A stretch of 64,000 nucleotides of DNA from NCBI GenBank assembly GCA_002914845.1, contig JXTC01000052.1:355201-419200 (forward strand), read 5' to 3'. Positions 1-12,546 of this stretch are shown piece after piece (the first letter of the stretch is position 1; each line of letters begins with the position of its first letter). Both the position numbers and the translations under genes were made by a program. The stretch is from Trema orientale (taxonomy: Eukaryota; Streptophyta; Magnoliopsida; Rosales; Cannabaceae). The notes under the pieces are model-generated. The model did not search any database. It saw only the letters and a list, made by a program, of their open reading frames with translations, and was not told the origin of the DNA.

Positions 1-3000
1 ATCTTCACAAATTTACCAATATCAATTTACATCATTGTTTCTTTATTCCTTTCTTACACCTGTGTACTCCCCACTTCGTGTATATCTTATGTGTGTTCTC
101 CAAAAATTGAGTCATAGACCATTTATTTCTTAATTCCAATCCTTCAAGTTCACCCGTAGAATTTTCTTTCTATTCTCTCGTCTCCATTGACTCATCTTCA
201 TACTACTATCATTATTTTATCCTCATTTTTCACAAAACTTGGCCACTAAGTTTTCTTACACAAATATTCATACACCTACATCCATATATATTTGCACTAT
301 GATCTTTATCATTATTGTACTATTAATATTATAATTACTCATCTCTACTCATAAACTTAGTTTCCAAGTTTCACTGCTTTCATTCACACGTGCATATACA
401 TATAAGCACACATACATATATACACATATTTATACATACATACTTATATCATTATCATCATTGTTACTACTATATATTACATACTATAGTGATCTTTGGA
501 TACTGAGCTACTCTTCACAACTTTGTGCTTAACCTATAACACAAGTTCGAGGTGTTGTGCTCTTTGTATAATATATACATATATATATATATATATATCT
601 ATCTTGTACCTCTGTGATCCGACGGGTAATTTGTATTGCTGTTCTAAGTGCGATCAATTACTTTGCTTCCTTTTTTCCGTAAAGTAATCTGTATTGCTGC
701 TTTGAGTGTAATCAGTTACTTTGCTCCCCAATTATTGTGCACATTTATTTAGTGATAAGTGTTGTTTTCCCTCGCAACCAATTATATCACTTTATTTATA
801 TTTCAGTACTTTAATTTCAGTTATTTATTATTATTTCCGATGATATGGCTGGACTTACCGCCGCGTAATTCTAACTCCTCTAATAAACTAAAACTGTTAT
901 ATGGACAGTATCGCCTTCGTCAGTTTTTGACTATTTATTTTTCTGCACTTTATTTCTATTGCTAACTTCTAATTGACACCATGGTCGGTTTATTCGCTTC
1001 AGTCAACTAGTAATATTTAATTTATTATCTATTTATTTATTGTATTATTATATTATTTCTAGTCCTCAGTTGACAATATAGTCAGTCTATTCCCCTCCGT
1101 CAACTTTTAATATTATTTTACTTATGCTTATTTCTATGCACACTAAGTGAGTCATCCTTGCAACCATCAATATTGTCGAGATACGTAGGAAGATTTATTC
1201 TCATTGTGACCGCTTAACCTGTTTCGACACGTGGAAGTATTGTGATGACCCTTTCTGTTGTGTATTCTAATGGTTTAATCTAATTATCCTAAGCTTTTGT
1301 AATTAGGTACATGTCATACTAATTAATCCAGAGCACAACTCCGACCCTGAACAGTCTTTATCCATCCTAAAGATGTAAAATTTTAAGTATAGCCCTCAAA
1401 TTTTGAGTTAGACCCTTTCTAAAATTGAAGTACATTTGACTTTTGCCCCTTGTGGATTAAACTTCTCCTGGCTCTGCCCCTGTCGACAATACATATTGGT
1501 CTGTGTCCACACAAAAATCTGAAGAGCCTTCTATCCCAATATTAGTTCCACGGAGCCAAAATTTGGTAGTGTTAAGATCCATACATAGAGTTTTGGACCT
1601 ATAACCCAATTATCCTGACCCCTCAAAAATTCACCCACAAATCACAACTAGTTTTATTCTAGTAAAACGAAGAAGTGTTAAGAATTAAGGAACGATAATC
1701 GATAAAAGAATGAAAAAACAAGAAGACACAGATTTACATAGAAAATCCTAATCGGGAAAAAGCTACTAGCAGAGGAGGAAATTTTACTATGTCGAAAATA
1801 AGGTACAGAAGATAGAGTTTTACATGGCCAAGTCAAAATATATAGAATCCCCAAAACCCTAAAATACATGTGTACGGACAAAAAAATTGTACGGAAAAGA
1901 AAAATGGCCCAATAAAACAGGGTCATTAGATCTCAAAATTTCTCCCAATTACAAAAAATGCCACATACGTCGCACCGCGAAAATTTCGGGCTGGGACAAA
2001 TAGAATTCGGGTCACGAACTCTAACAAGAAGTACTTTTCATTAATAACTACATGCAACTAATTATATGTCGTTTCAGTAGGTCGAACAGAACATTTGGAG
2101 GCCAATCTATAGCAAAATTATTCAAAAACTAAAATTGTACAAAAGCTAGTGATGGTTTCGTAAAGAATTATAATTCGTTGCTTCTATTTTATGGAATTGG
2201 CAAAGATGATGTTAATGATATAAACGTGGGCCGGACGATATGAATATATTTGGTAGTTGCTGGCTCTGAAAGAGTCAAAATCATGCTCTCTCTTAAATGC
2301 TTGATGGATGTGTATGCGTTTGTGTTCATCAGTTCATGTGTTTGTGTTCGGGGTTATCACGAGGAACATGGGCCTAACAAAGCTAATTTAATTAAATATT
2401 CCACTCCTAATCTTTTGTGATACATTTTAGGTTCTTGCCTAAATAAATCACATCATCAAAATTAGGATGGATTTAGTAATGAAAATGGCGTCAAAGGGAA
2501 AGGTTATCATTGGATTGGATCAATGTCGATATAATGGACCACTGTGAATGTTACAGTTTTTGGGAAGTACTATTGATCTAATTATAGTAATTTTGATAAT
2601 ATATATGTATATATATACATATATACATACGTACAATAGTGATTCGATCAACCTGGAACCTGGTTGAGTTAAATTTTCCAACTCAAAATCTTGCAGAAAA
2701 GTTTCTCTCTTTCCCTCTCTCTCTATTTCCCTTAGTGAGCACATTTTATTTTTCCTTAATAAGCAACATTGGCATGAGCAAGGGAGCAACATAACTGATT
2801 TTTCTCTTCTAAGAGTGCTTAACATAAGACTTAGTTCTTTGGAAAGGTGTTAATTTAGTTAGGATGTATTTTTTTAACTGATATGTTAGGATTCTAGTCA
2901 AAATTTCCATTTATTAAAAAAAAAAAAAAAAAAAAAAAGAGGAAGCAACATAACTTCTAAGACAAACTTGAACTATTTCATTTTAAATATTTTAAAACCA

Positions 3001-4129
3001 ATGCTAACAACACAAAAGATATGTAAAAAATACAAACACATGAGTGGCTAAAAAGATGTCACATCATTATGTGTTTTATGGATATATTTTGTGTATCCTT
3101 AATATTATTCGCATACTTTCTTTTTAGATTATTGTGAAACCTAAAGATGCCTATTCAATGCCACAGCCACCAAACACCATAGCTTATCGATTTTCTTACG
3201 AAGGTGGAACTGATTAAAGCACTATTTTTCTTTTCTTTTTCTGAAAGGGATTGATTGAAGCAGCATTCTTGAACTACGATAAAAAAGACAATTGAGTCAG
3301 CAGTACTGTGTCATGGATGATACCTCTGGAATATAAATGGCCATTGCAACCTCAGGTGAAGTGAGAACCATTTTAACATTTTTATCTAGGAAACAGTAAC
3401 AATTTGATATGCTTAATAATATTAAAATAAGTACCTGAGCCACTAGGAGCACTAGAGTTTTTTTTCCCTTTTTTTTTTTTTTTGAAATTATTATGGATTA
3501 AACAACGATCCCTAATTATCAGAGTAATAATACGCGTATGATTAGGCTCCACATGACTCAATGGAGATCTCCTGATAAGTCTAACGAAAATGATCTCCTA
3601 ATAAGTCTGATGTGTTGAAGATATGCATACGAAATCCATTGCAATATCCTGAAAACAAAAATGCCATGGACCTAGGAAGCAACAAGTTAACCCATAACGT
3701 ATTCCAAATGAAAACGAACCAGTTCTCTCATCATTTCATTATGTCTTCCTTACCATTTTATCTGTATCACGTCAGTAGATATAAATGTATATGAAGCTGA
3801 ATAATTAAAATTAAATGTAAATCTTGAGGGAATAAAATAAGTCAGGTTCGGACCATCAGAAGGATTCAATGTTGGGGTAAAATGAATCCAGTTTGGATCC
3901 TTAGGAACTAGGCAAATGAGAAATGAAAGCTAAGCCCTTTTCTGCTAAAATGTGAAACCTGATATGTGGACTGATCACATAATTAAATACAGTCCTTTTT
4001 TGTATGACAAACCAGGTTTCAAAGACTAACTCCATAACAGAAAATGTCAATCAGAATAACCCTTTCTTTTTCCCCCAGATTGTTAACACAAGTGGACCAA
4101 CCATATGAATTGTGCATTGCTAAAAATCC
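1..4129. other. Gene-free AT-rich region with degenerate repeats
   Basis: No convincing gene is seen on either strand; open frames here are short and low-complexity. A 58-bp imperfect tandem duplication starts at 627 and 685 (shared core TGTATTGCTG and ATCARTTACTTTGCT). A second motif resembling GTCWGTYTATTC...GTCAAC occurs near 985 and near 1080. The text around 1180-1260 (GAGATACGTAGGAAG, then TGTGATGACCC) resembles plant LTR sequence, but no complete LTR or target duplication could be delimited. A poly(A) run lies at 2917-2938. Confidence 0.5.
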
Positions 4130-4227
4130 TATGTTTGGTTCCAAGAAAATTAGGAGATAGTCTTATATTATTTTGGGCTATGTTTGGCGCCAAGAAAATT
4201 AGGAGATAATCTTATATTATTTTGGAT
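4130..4227. repeat. Two-copy 49-bp tandem duplication 3' of the GILT gene
   Basis: Two nearly identical units, 4130-4178 and 4179-4227, both read TATGTTTGG...CCAAGAAAATTAGGAGAT...CTTATATTATTTTGG with a few substitutions. They lie just beyond the stop codon of the minus-strand GILT gene (4256), so they probably fall in its 3' untranslated region or terminator. Confidence 0.8.
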
Positions 4228-4255
4228 TTTCTGCTAGTCTTAATGATGTAAAGCT

Positions 4256-6479
4256 TCATTCCCCTATATAACAAACTTCAGGTATTGAGTCTGCTTTCTC
4301 AGTTAACTCAATCTCAGTTGAAAGTGATCTGCAAGCCTTCGGTTTGGGAGACCCTCTATAAGCCTTGCATATGTAAGCCATGAAGTTTTGATAATCCTGC
4401 ATTTAATTAGAACTATTATTTAAAAAAAAAAAAAAAACAAAAACTTCAAACATGGAGGATAACCAGAAATTAACAAGCAACTGACCTCTTGGAGTGGTTG
4501 ATTATTCACAATCACCCATGGTACATATCTATGTGGAGGGTTAAGCATAGCAGTTTCTTTCCCATATCTCTCTTCAATCTACGAATTGAAATACCAATCA
4601 AAATTCAACTCAGCAAAAAAAATGGTTTGCTACATGTTATATATATATATGGGAAATTTTATATACCTCCCACGTATTTTTAATAAAATACTAGTTTTCA
4701 CCCTCGTAATTTTAGCTTGTTTAGATACACTTTTGTTTTGTTTTCTGTTATTGATCGTCAAATTGGATCAAAATATCATTCTAGAAACTTTCATTGACCT
4801 TAGTCAATTTTTTTAAACTAAAAATCACACGTTCATATGTATATCTAGATATGAGTGTATTAAAATTCTTAGATTTTTAATAAAGTAAACCAAAAGCAAT
4901 AGAGACGGGAGTAAACAAAATATATACAAACCACTTTGCCATCGCCATTGTTGTAGCAATCGATGGGGACTGTATCCAACCCTGTGATTTGAAAACAATT
5001 GGCCCATTCTGAGTGCCTGTTCTCCAAAGTGAGCCGCTCCACACAGTGAATAAAACTAAAATGCTGGTTCTGCATCACAATTACATGTTCATAATCTAGA
5101 GCACTTTTTTCTTTAAAAAAACATTATTGAAAAAATGTAGTCTCTAATATTGCTCAAACATTATCCATCATGTAGGTAGTTGATCTTCAACCGTTTAACA
5201 AATGTTGTCACATAACATTATAACGCTCTATATAAATTGTCACACGTTATGTAAGTTGTAACCATTGATTCAAACCAATTTTACATGTGTACAGAACCAT
5301 AACTTACACTTGAATTTACAAATATACAACATTTTTAGTCATTACCACATCAGGATATACGGCAATAGTGCAGGCCTCCATTGTGTTCAACAAGCATTCA
5401 TCTGCTCCATGCTGCATCACCATGAAATTTCCAAAAATGAAAATATAAAAGAAAAGAATACAAAAGAAAGATTAAACCCAAAAAAAAAAAAAAAAAAAAA
5501 TTTAAGAAGCGTAACGATCAACAAAGGTTAAGAGGAAATTAGGTTGAGTGACAAATTTTGAGGCACAATTTTTAACTCTAGGAGTGTGTTTTAATTCTTT
5601 AGCCTCTTTTAGAGGAGTGCTATATATATCCCTCCTCTTTTTTAGTTTCCATCATCGAGTCCACATGCACATTGAGACGAGAATAGATTTAGCACTTTTC
5701 TTAGTTTTATACGAGTTTTTATCATCAACTTCCAAATTTTTCCATAATTTTTGTTACTAACTAGTTGAGATTTAAAAGAAACCATTACGGGCATTTACAT
5801 TTGGGGATCTACCAGCACAAATCATAAAGAGGATGGCATGGCCAGCTAAGCTAAAGCATTTAAGGCCGCTTTATAGGCCTGGCCCACGACCCACCAATCA
5901 AATAACTAAAGTTGCTGGATTATGATGGGCCAATTAGGGCCCCCAATACTGTATCGTAACTACACTAAATTTAAACACACTGCATTGGAGGACCCGAAGA
6001 AGTTAAATTAGAAGACGGCAAAATTAAATTCCGAGCACTAACTCAAGTTTAAGCTTTAGCTTTTTGGTTAGAAAATATTAAAACACTAACAGATTCGAAG
6101 TTTTCAGAAAATACCCATTTGCTAAGCTCTTAAGTTAGACATTAAAAAGGAAGAAGAAAAAAAAAAAAAAAAAAGAGGAAAAATTAATATAGAGAGAGAA
6201 GCTTACCTGGCAAACGACAGAGCCATTTGGGTTGATCCAAGCGTTGCCCCAGGGGACCATTCTGAGATCGACGACGGAGATGAGACCATTCTGGAAGAGC
6301 TTAGCCAAATGGTTAACTATGAAATTTGCACAGTACGGACACAAAGCCTCATAGTACAAAGACACTTGGACTTTCTTATCATAACCCATAGAGCCATGTA
6401 TTGGGTTTAGGGAGAAAAACAGTATCAGATAACCCAAGTAACCCAGACCCAAAATGCCCAACAATGGTCGACCCGCCAT
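4256..6479 (-). CDS. GILT family thiol reductase (gamma-interferon-inducible lysosomal thiol reductase-like)
   Basis: Five exons on the minus strand: 6479-6207, 5411-5346, 5069-4935, 4578-4486 and 4396-4256 (stop TGA 4258-4256), giving 235 residues. Every junction is GT-AG and in frame. Residues 1-29 are a hydrophobic signal peptide, so a secretory or vacuolar location is expected. The thioredoxin-like CXXC active site is C47-P-Y-C50. The GILT signature CQHG-x2-EC-x2-N-x4-C spans C90-C105 across the exon 1/2 junction. Downstream come the conserved HCVE (exon 3), PP-HRYVPWV (exon 4) and DYQNFMAYICKAY (exon 5). Animal GILT reduces disulfides in lysosomal proteins; the substrates of plant members are little known. 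The start was chosen because it is the only Met ahead of a complete signal peptide. Intron 1 (5412-6206) holds several GGCCCA/TGGGCC motifs. Family assignment is firm; the exact biological role is inference. Confidence 0.93.
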
Positions 6480-7665
6480 TAATCTCAGATCGAATAGATA
6501 GAGAGAGAGAAAGAGAGATAAAGATAAAGAGAGAAAGGCCTTTCAATTTTCTTTTTATCTGTATGCATAGTATTGTTGCTGTTGGGCTATTTGTCTGGGC
6601 ATGGATATTATTTATATGTGGAGATGGGAATTTACCAAAATGCTTGGACAATTAAATGGCTGGCTATGGGCTATGGAATCTCTTTGTAAGCAGAGTTAAA
6701 ATTAAAAATGGCTATTAGGGGCATCTGGGGGTCTTTTTGGAGGTCCCCATTAATATTTCTTTATCTAGTGGTTATTCTTCTTTGTTTTCCTAACTTTTCG
6801 ACTTTGCTTTTCATGATTCTATCTTTACTTTCTCGTGAAATTTTAGTGGCTTGGAAGAAAGAATATGGTTTAACGATTCATCATTTTAATATCTAGCTTT
6901 TTGCCTTTAGAAGAAGACGGTTTAATTATAGTCTTATTACATTATAGAGCAATGTTATAATGTATTAGTGGTGTCCAACAACACAATGACACGTCTGTCT
7001 GTTGTTGGATGATTTAATTAATAAACTGAGTCTCACCTGGTGTCTACCTGAATTATAATTATAATTAGCTAGACTGACACATCATTGTGGTACTAGTACT
7101 ACTGGTGCCCTATAGCATTATTCTATATTATATAGTATAATAACATCAACAAAACAGACTAATACGAAGCTGAGATTTTTGGGGCTGAGCTAACAACTTT
7201 TCGCTAACCATTAACCAATTAACTGTAAGATTAAGACTCAGATGAGAGTGGATGAAATTTGTATTCTTTTTATAAGTTATGACACCGTTAGGTTGCTTTT
7301 TTTTTTTTTTTTTGGGTTAAAAGTCCCCAAAGAAATACTAGATAATTTACCCTTCTATTAGTTGACATATAAACTTTATTATGCTTTATCATTTAGTTGA
7401 CATATAAACTTTATTATGCATTATAATTTTATTATAATGTGATATATTTTAATGAAATCTACTTCTTAAACATTAAGATTGAAGAGTAGAAACACTTCTA
7501 AAATACATACAACCTATTTATTTATAATTAACATAATGTAATTTCTTATAAAAAAATAAGTTGAGGAATTACACAACATTATGTTATGGATACCGCAAAT
7601 CTAGGACGTTAGATGATAACTAAAATTATATAAGACCTACCAAAATACGGATAATTGCAAAAAAA
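6480..7665. other. Intergenic region between GILT and TIC56
   Basis: The first part is the 5' flank of the minus-strand GILT gene and holds a purine-rich (GA)n stretch at 6500-6535, probably 5' UTR or promoter. No other gene is seen. At 7360-7420 a 33-bp segment (TAGTTGACATATAAACTTTATTATGC) is tandemly repeated twice. Confidence 0.5.
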
Positions 7666-7971
7666 GAAATGTTAAAGATAACTTTTTTCTAATTTTAACT
7701 ATATTTTTGACATGCACAAAATTATATATCCACATTTTAAATCTCTTGTAAATATTTATCCTTTGTGTCCACATTAACTAGAAAATTCCATACTAAATTA
7801 TTTATGCTGACAAATATTTAAAATTTATTGAAAATAACTTTAAAAAATCAGCATAAATAACCAAATTTTAATACAATGTAAAAATTTGTAGAGATTTAAA
7901 ATGTGAAAGTATAATTTTGTACAAATCAAATAATAAAATTAAAATTGCAGAAAGATCATACTTAGTATTTC
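7666..7971. mobile_element. MITE-like inverted-repeat element
   Basis: The two ends are imperfect inverted repeats. The left arm starts near 7666 and contains AATTTTAAC, TTTGACATGCACAAAATTAT and CACATTTTAAATCTCT. The reverse complement of the right arm contains AATTTTAAT, TTTGATTTGTACAAAATTAT and CACATTTTAAATCTCT. Internal TTATGCTGA and TCAGCATAA extend the hairpin. No coding capacity. I did not find a clear target duplication, so the outer limits are approximate. Confidence 0.6.
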
Positions 7972-8099
7972 GAATCTTGTTCACGAACCATAGTAATAAG
8001 GACACTTTTTATAATTTGGAGTATTTTAAGCCCAAACCTCAAGTAATATGGGAAAAATTATGAGCTAAGCCAAGTTTGAAATTTACAATAAGAATTGGG

Positions 8100-8505
8100 A
8101 AAAGTTCATAAATGCTCATTTTTAAAACTATATTTTTATAAATACCCGTTTTTTATTTTTATTTCATAAATACTCGTTTATATATATATATATTTTTTTT
8201 GAAGAAATTTAGACACATGAAATATATACCACGGTATATATTTCATGCATCAAATATATACTATGGTATACATTTCATGAATAAAAATTACACTAAAAAT
8301 TGACACACATTTTAAAATGTGTACCGTTCATATTTCACACATGATATGTACCTCATGAATAAAATTTACATTATAATGTGGACTACTCATATTTTGTATA
8401 TGAAATATGGACCATAAAAACGTTTATTTTTGAAAAAAAAATTAAAAATAAGTGTCTTTTTAAATAAGTTTTAAACAACGGGTATTGGGCGTAATTTTCA
8501 CATAA
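8100..8505. repeat. Inverted-repeat element containing internal palindromes
   Basis: The two ends show loose inverted similarity: AATACCCGTT near the left end and AACGGGTATT near 8477. Between them are strong palindromes. At 8217-8246 there are two perfect 14-bp arms (ATGAAATATATACC and its complement) around a 2-base spacer. A diverged copy follows at about 8250-8280. A perfect 18-bp palindrome, ACACATTTTAAAATGTGT, lies at 8305-8322. Probably an old MITE; no target duplication was recognised. Confidence 0.5.
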
Positions 8506-8612
8506 GAATTGCTATAATGTAATTACTAAAAAAAAACCTCCACTCTTTAAAACTGCTATTGAGCCTAATTTCCTTTCGGCCATTGCGTAATAACCTGCCC
8601 ATACGACATAAT

Positions 8613-8631
8613 GGGCCTTAAGTTAAGGCCC
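8613..8631. promoter_or_regulatory. Palindromic GGCCC (site II-like) promoter element of TIC56
   Basis: GGGCCTTAA-G-TTAAGGCCC is a perfect inverted repeat with 9-bp arms and a 1-base spacer, about 150 bp upstream of the TIC56 start codon. TGGGCC/GGCCCA site II motifs, bound by TCP factors, are common in proximal promoters of plant housekeeping and organelle-protein genes. The assignment here rests on position and motif only. Confidence 0.5.
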
Positions 8632-8778
8632 GTGTTTCCTTTCTGTCGTTCTCACTTTATCCAATTCAACACCCGGTCCGTAAAACCAAACCCTCCCTCT
8701 CCTCTCGGTCGCTCCCGGTCTAACTCAGTCTTCCATTCTCAACCTTGTCGCAAGCTCAGAGCTTAAGCTTTGTCGCCA

Positions 8779-11700
8779 ATGGCGTCCATTAACTTCAACC
8801 CTTTCGAAAGCTGGTTCGGAAAACCCCCGAAGCCACTCCCTCCCCTAAACCTCCTCCGCCTCACAAACTCATTCTTCCTCAGGACCACCCAAGCCCCTAC
8901 GAAATTCGCGTCTCTCAACGCCTCGAACCACTTCGAGCGAGCCAATGAGCCCGTAGAGAAGAATCCTGACGAACCCAAGTCCGAGAATCCTGAGCCAGGC
9001 CCAGAAGAGGAGAAAGGTCCGTACATGCAAATGTTGGAGCAGTTCTACTGGGAGTGCGAGAACTTGCCTGATTACAGGTACACCCCAGAAGTCGAGAAGA
9101 TCCTAAACGAAGACCCCATTTTCGAGAAGAAGGAGAACCCGACTGAGGAAGAGATTCGGGAGAACGAGAAGTTCTGGGAAGAGTTTCGGGCCAACCCGGT
9201 TGTGAAGTTCTTGGCCCGAGCTGAGGAGATTGCGGATAAGTACAATGAAATGGAGCTCAAAGAGAATGAGAATCCGTACAGGAAAGAGGACAGGAAGCTA
9301 TGGCGATCGGTGCCCCATGTGCTTGGGCTCGACGGCAGGCCTATGCCCAGGAAGGCGATAAAGACGAAGGAGGAGTCTGATGATAAGTTCTGGGATTTCG
9401 CCAGGCAGTTCTTCTTTGGGCTTTGGGGTTTCAGGCAGAGGCCCTATCCGCCGGGCCGGCCCATCGATGTTGCCCAGGCTATTGGGTACAAGCGGCTTGA
9501 GAAGCGTTACTATGATTGTGAGTGTTTTCTAATACTAGCTAGTTTGAAAGATTTTCCATATTTATTGTTTTTCAAGATGAACTTTGTGAATTATTATCTT
9601 CATTGGGAGTTCTTATGGCTGTTAGAAGTGCTTGAATGGATTTTTAAGTACTCTATAAGGAGTTGTTTCGATGCACTTTTTAGTTTAGTAAAGACGTTTA
9701 ATAATTTATAGAATATCATATTTGGGTATAAACAATGTATTTCTCTACCATGGTTTCTAACAAGAAATCGTACTGTTTTTCTTATCAGCAACTTTGTCTG
9801 AGTTTTACTCTGAAAATCTGATCTCAATATGGGTTTCCTTTTTTCTTTCAGTAAGGTCTAGGAATGTGTACTTTTAGGACAGTGAAAACTCCACCCTTAA
9901 TGAAAGAAACAAAAAGGAATTATGTTCAGAATGCTGTTTGTTGCGTATATTGATGTGGTAATTATCATTTACTGATGGCAGTTATCATGAGGAGTGGTGG
10001 ATTTTACTATAAGGATCGCTTGGGCCGCACTCGGGGACCATGTGAGTTGATAACCCTCAAGACTGCCTGGGGTGCTGGCATTATTGATAAACACACTTTC
10101 ATTTGGGCTGAAGACATGGATGAATGGGCACCGATTCACATGGTTTACGGAATGGAGCGTGCAATTGCCACTTGGGAAGGTTTGTTTTTCTTCCTTGATT
10201 CTTAAATTATTGCTAGAGGCAGTTCGTTGATCTATGTGATTGTTATATGGGTTTAAGGAGAAAAAATGTACATTTAATTATGCTAAATTATATATTTCTC
10301 TTTAGTAGTACCTTTAAGTTAAATAATATATTTCTCTTTAATGGTACCTTTAAGTTGTTAATTAACATGAACATTTAACGATGGAAATTTTGTTTCTTTA
10401 GTTAGGTCCCCAACTTGTGAGATAACATAACATGTTGCAACTAAATATGACCTTAAGTGAGCTTTTATATTTGAGCTAAGAAGCTTCATTGCTTAGCAAT
10501 CTTGCAGCGTATTTTGTTACCTGCATCATTTGTTGTGTATATGGTGTATGCCTCTGTGTGATTCTTTTCTCAATATGATTAATGTACACACAGTTCAAGT
10601 TGTGTCTCGATTAGACTGATTCTTGGATTACAGTTAGATTTGGAGCTGCCGCTACTGCTATTCTTCACAAACTACAGAAAGGTATTCCTCCTTGGGTTCC
10701 TTTAAAGGGACATGAGCCTAAGACATACAAGCAGGCACAAGAAGAAGCTTATGAAAGCAAAAGACGTGATTTAGCAGTACTGAAAGCTAATGATGGCATT
10801 TGGCCTGGTGTTAGAATTCCAAGTCATTGTCTATTTCTCTGGGCTGGTGGCTCTGAACTGACGACAATTCTTGAAGCCGATCACATGCCAAACAAATTTA
10901 TTCCAAAAGATGTTAGGTATTGGTGCCATCTAATGTCTAGAATGTTTGCTCGAACTATTCTTTTCTCATTTACATTCACTGGTAGAAGAGTTATTTCAAA
11001 TGGAGAGTAGGAACAACATCCAGAAGAAAGGACTACAGATTAGATATGTTGTTTTAGTATTAGAAACTCAATGAAAGCTATGAATGAAGGTCACAACATT
11101 CATAGGCTCCATAAACTGGTTAGAGTTAACATTTGCTTTTTCGGGTTGAAAATAAAGGCTGGGCTTGTTAATGTTGGTATAGATTTTGTTTTTAAAACGA
11201 AAAGTGAAATGTAGGGTGTAAGTCTTCTAGAATTGCTGCTTAAGAGAATCTTCGCCATTCTTTTGCTTATAAACAAAAAACAAACAACAAAAATGATTTC
11301 AGACTAACTTTTTCTTCTTATTCTGAGTACATGACAATCCCTCCAACTTTTTTCTGTTCAATGTATTCATGGTAAGAGTGTTGCTGCTATTGTATACTTG
11401 CATGTGAAGAAGTGCTTTTCAACTAATCCACTGTTTGCATATCTGGACAGGCGTCAGTTGGCTGAAATTATCCCTGGTCTAAGGCCATGGGAGGTTCTGA
11501 GCGTAGAACAAGCAATGGATCAGATAACATATGGTGGGGAATGGTACCGTGAACCTCTTGGTTCATATACCACAGGCCCTCCATACATTCAGCATTGGAA
11601 TAAGGATGTCATGGTATAGACTGGTTCCTGACTTCAAACTCCAAAATAATTTTCTGTTAAACTCTTCATTTTTTCTCATGACTTCAAGATGAGAAAACAT

Positions 11701-12546
11701 AAACCATGAGTGCATGCAAAGTATTTGAAGAATAACACTATTTTTAAGTATACTAAGCTCTTTCAGCAATTATGTATACATATACCATATATAATAATAG
11801 GTTCCCAATCCAGTAAGTATTTTTTTTTACCTATTTATAGATATTTTTTTCAGCCGTTGAATCATTAATCTAACGGTTATAATAATTTGAGTAGTTGGAA
11901 AGATGTGCACAATATTTAACGCACTCTCTCTTAACTTTTTAATCATGAAAAGACGTGCATAATGAATTTTAATTGGGCAAAAAAAAAACTTATAGATAGT
12001 AAAAAAAAAATTAACAAAAGTAAACCTACTGGAGTGATGCCCATAGTAATATATACACACATTATACTGATCAGAACTTTGAAAAGATTTGCCATATTTT
12101 ATAGGCTTTTATTCTTTGCGTCATTTGCTTTCCCATGCTGATGTGGATCTTTGTATATGTGGCTGAAATTTTAATTGAAAATTCTAATACTCCCATCCCT
12201 TCCCAAGTTGATAGATGAACACACTGAAAGTTTCTTATGGATTTTTTCCTTGAAAAGTTTTATGCTTTTGATTCATTCCATAAATCTAATCCTCCGGGGA
12301 CATCCCAAGCTCTAACAAGTTCTCTTGTGCTTTGTGATCTTGCAGAGATTGTTAAAGATTTATTCGTTGCTTAGCACCAAAGTTTACGAAAAACTGTCGC
12401 AGACAATTCCTGGTTTTACTACTGTAATGGAGAAAGTCCTTGCTGATGCTGCTGTCAGGGATAAAAAAAGGAAAGAGAAGAGGGTTTTGGAGAAGAAAGC
12501 TGAGGAGGAGAGCGAATTGATTCGTCGAATTGCAGGTGGTGAGTAG
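8779..12546 (+). CDS. TIC56: TIC56, chloroplast inner-envelope translocon subunit
   Basis: Five exons: 8779-9517, 9982-10179, 10634-10916, 11451-11613 and 12346-12546 (stop TAG), totalling 527 residues, all GT-AG and in frame. The protein belongs to the plant TIC56 family, a component of the 1-MDa TIC complex in the chloroplast inner envelope. Exon 1 encodes a Ser/Asn-rich N terminus that could serve as transit peptide, then an acidic Pro/Glu-rich stretch and conserved blocks such as GPYMQMLEQFYWECENLPDY and WRSVPHVLGLDGRPMPRKAI. Exon 2 encodes a GYF-like domain (GGFYYKDRLGRTRGPCEL through AEDMDEWAPI, about residues 250-305). Exon 5 ends in a basic/acidic coiled-coil-like tail (KKRKEKRVLEKKAEEE). 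The start is the first ATG in frame; three codons of open frame before it lack an ATG. Intron 4 carries a MITE (11800-12042). A TGGGCC-type palindrome lies in the promoter. Confidence 0.93.
11800..12042 (+). mobile_element. Mutator-like MITE, family A copy 1, in TIC56 intron 4
   Basis: The left end is GGTTCCCAATCCAGTAAG followed by a T tract. The reverse complement of the right end is GGGCATCACTCCAGTAGG followed by an A/T tract. Flanking 9-mers ATAATAATA (11791-11799) and ATAGTAATA (12043-12051) match at 8 of 9, as expected for a Mutator-type target duplication. The internal motif CAGCCGTTGAATCAT..ATCTAACGGTTA is shared with the copies at 42427 and 56757. Non-coding. Confidence 0.75.
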
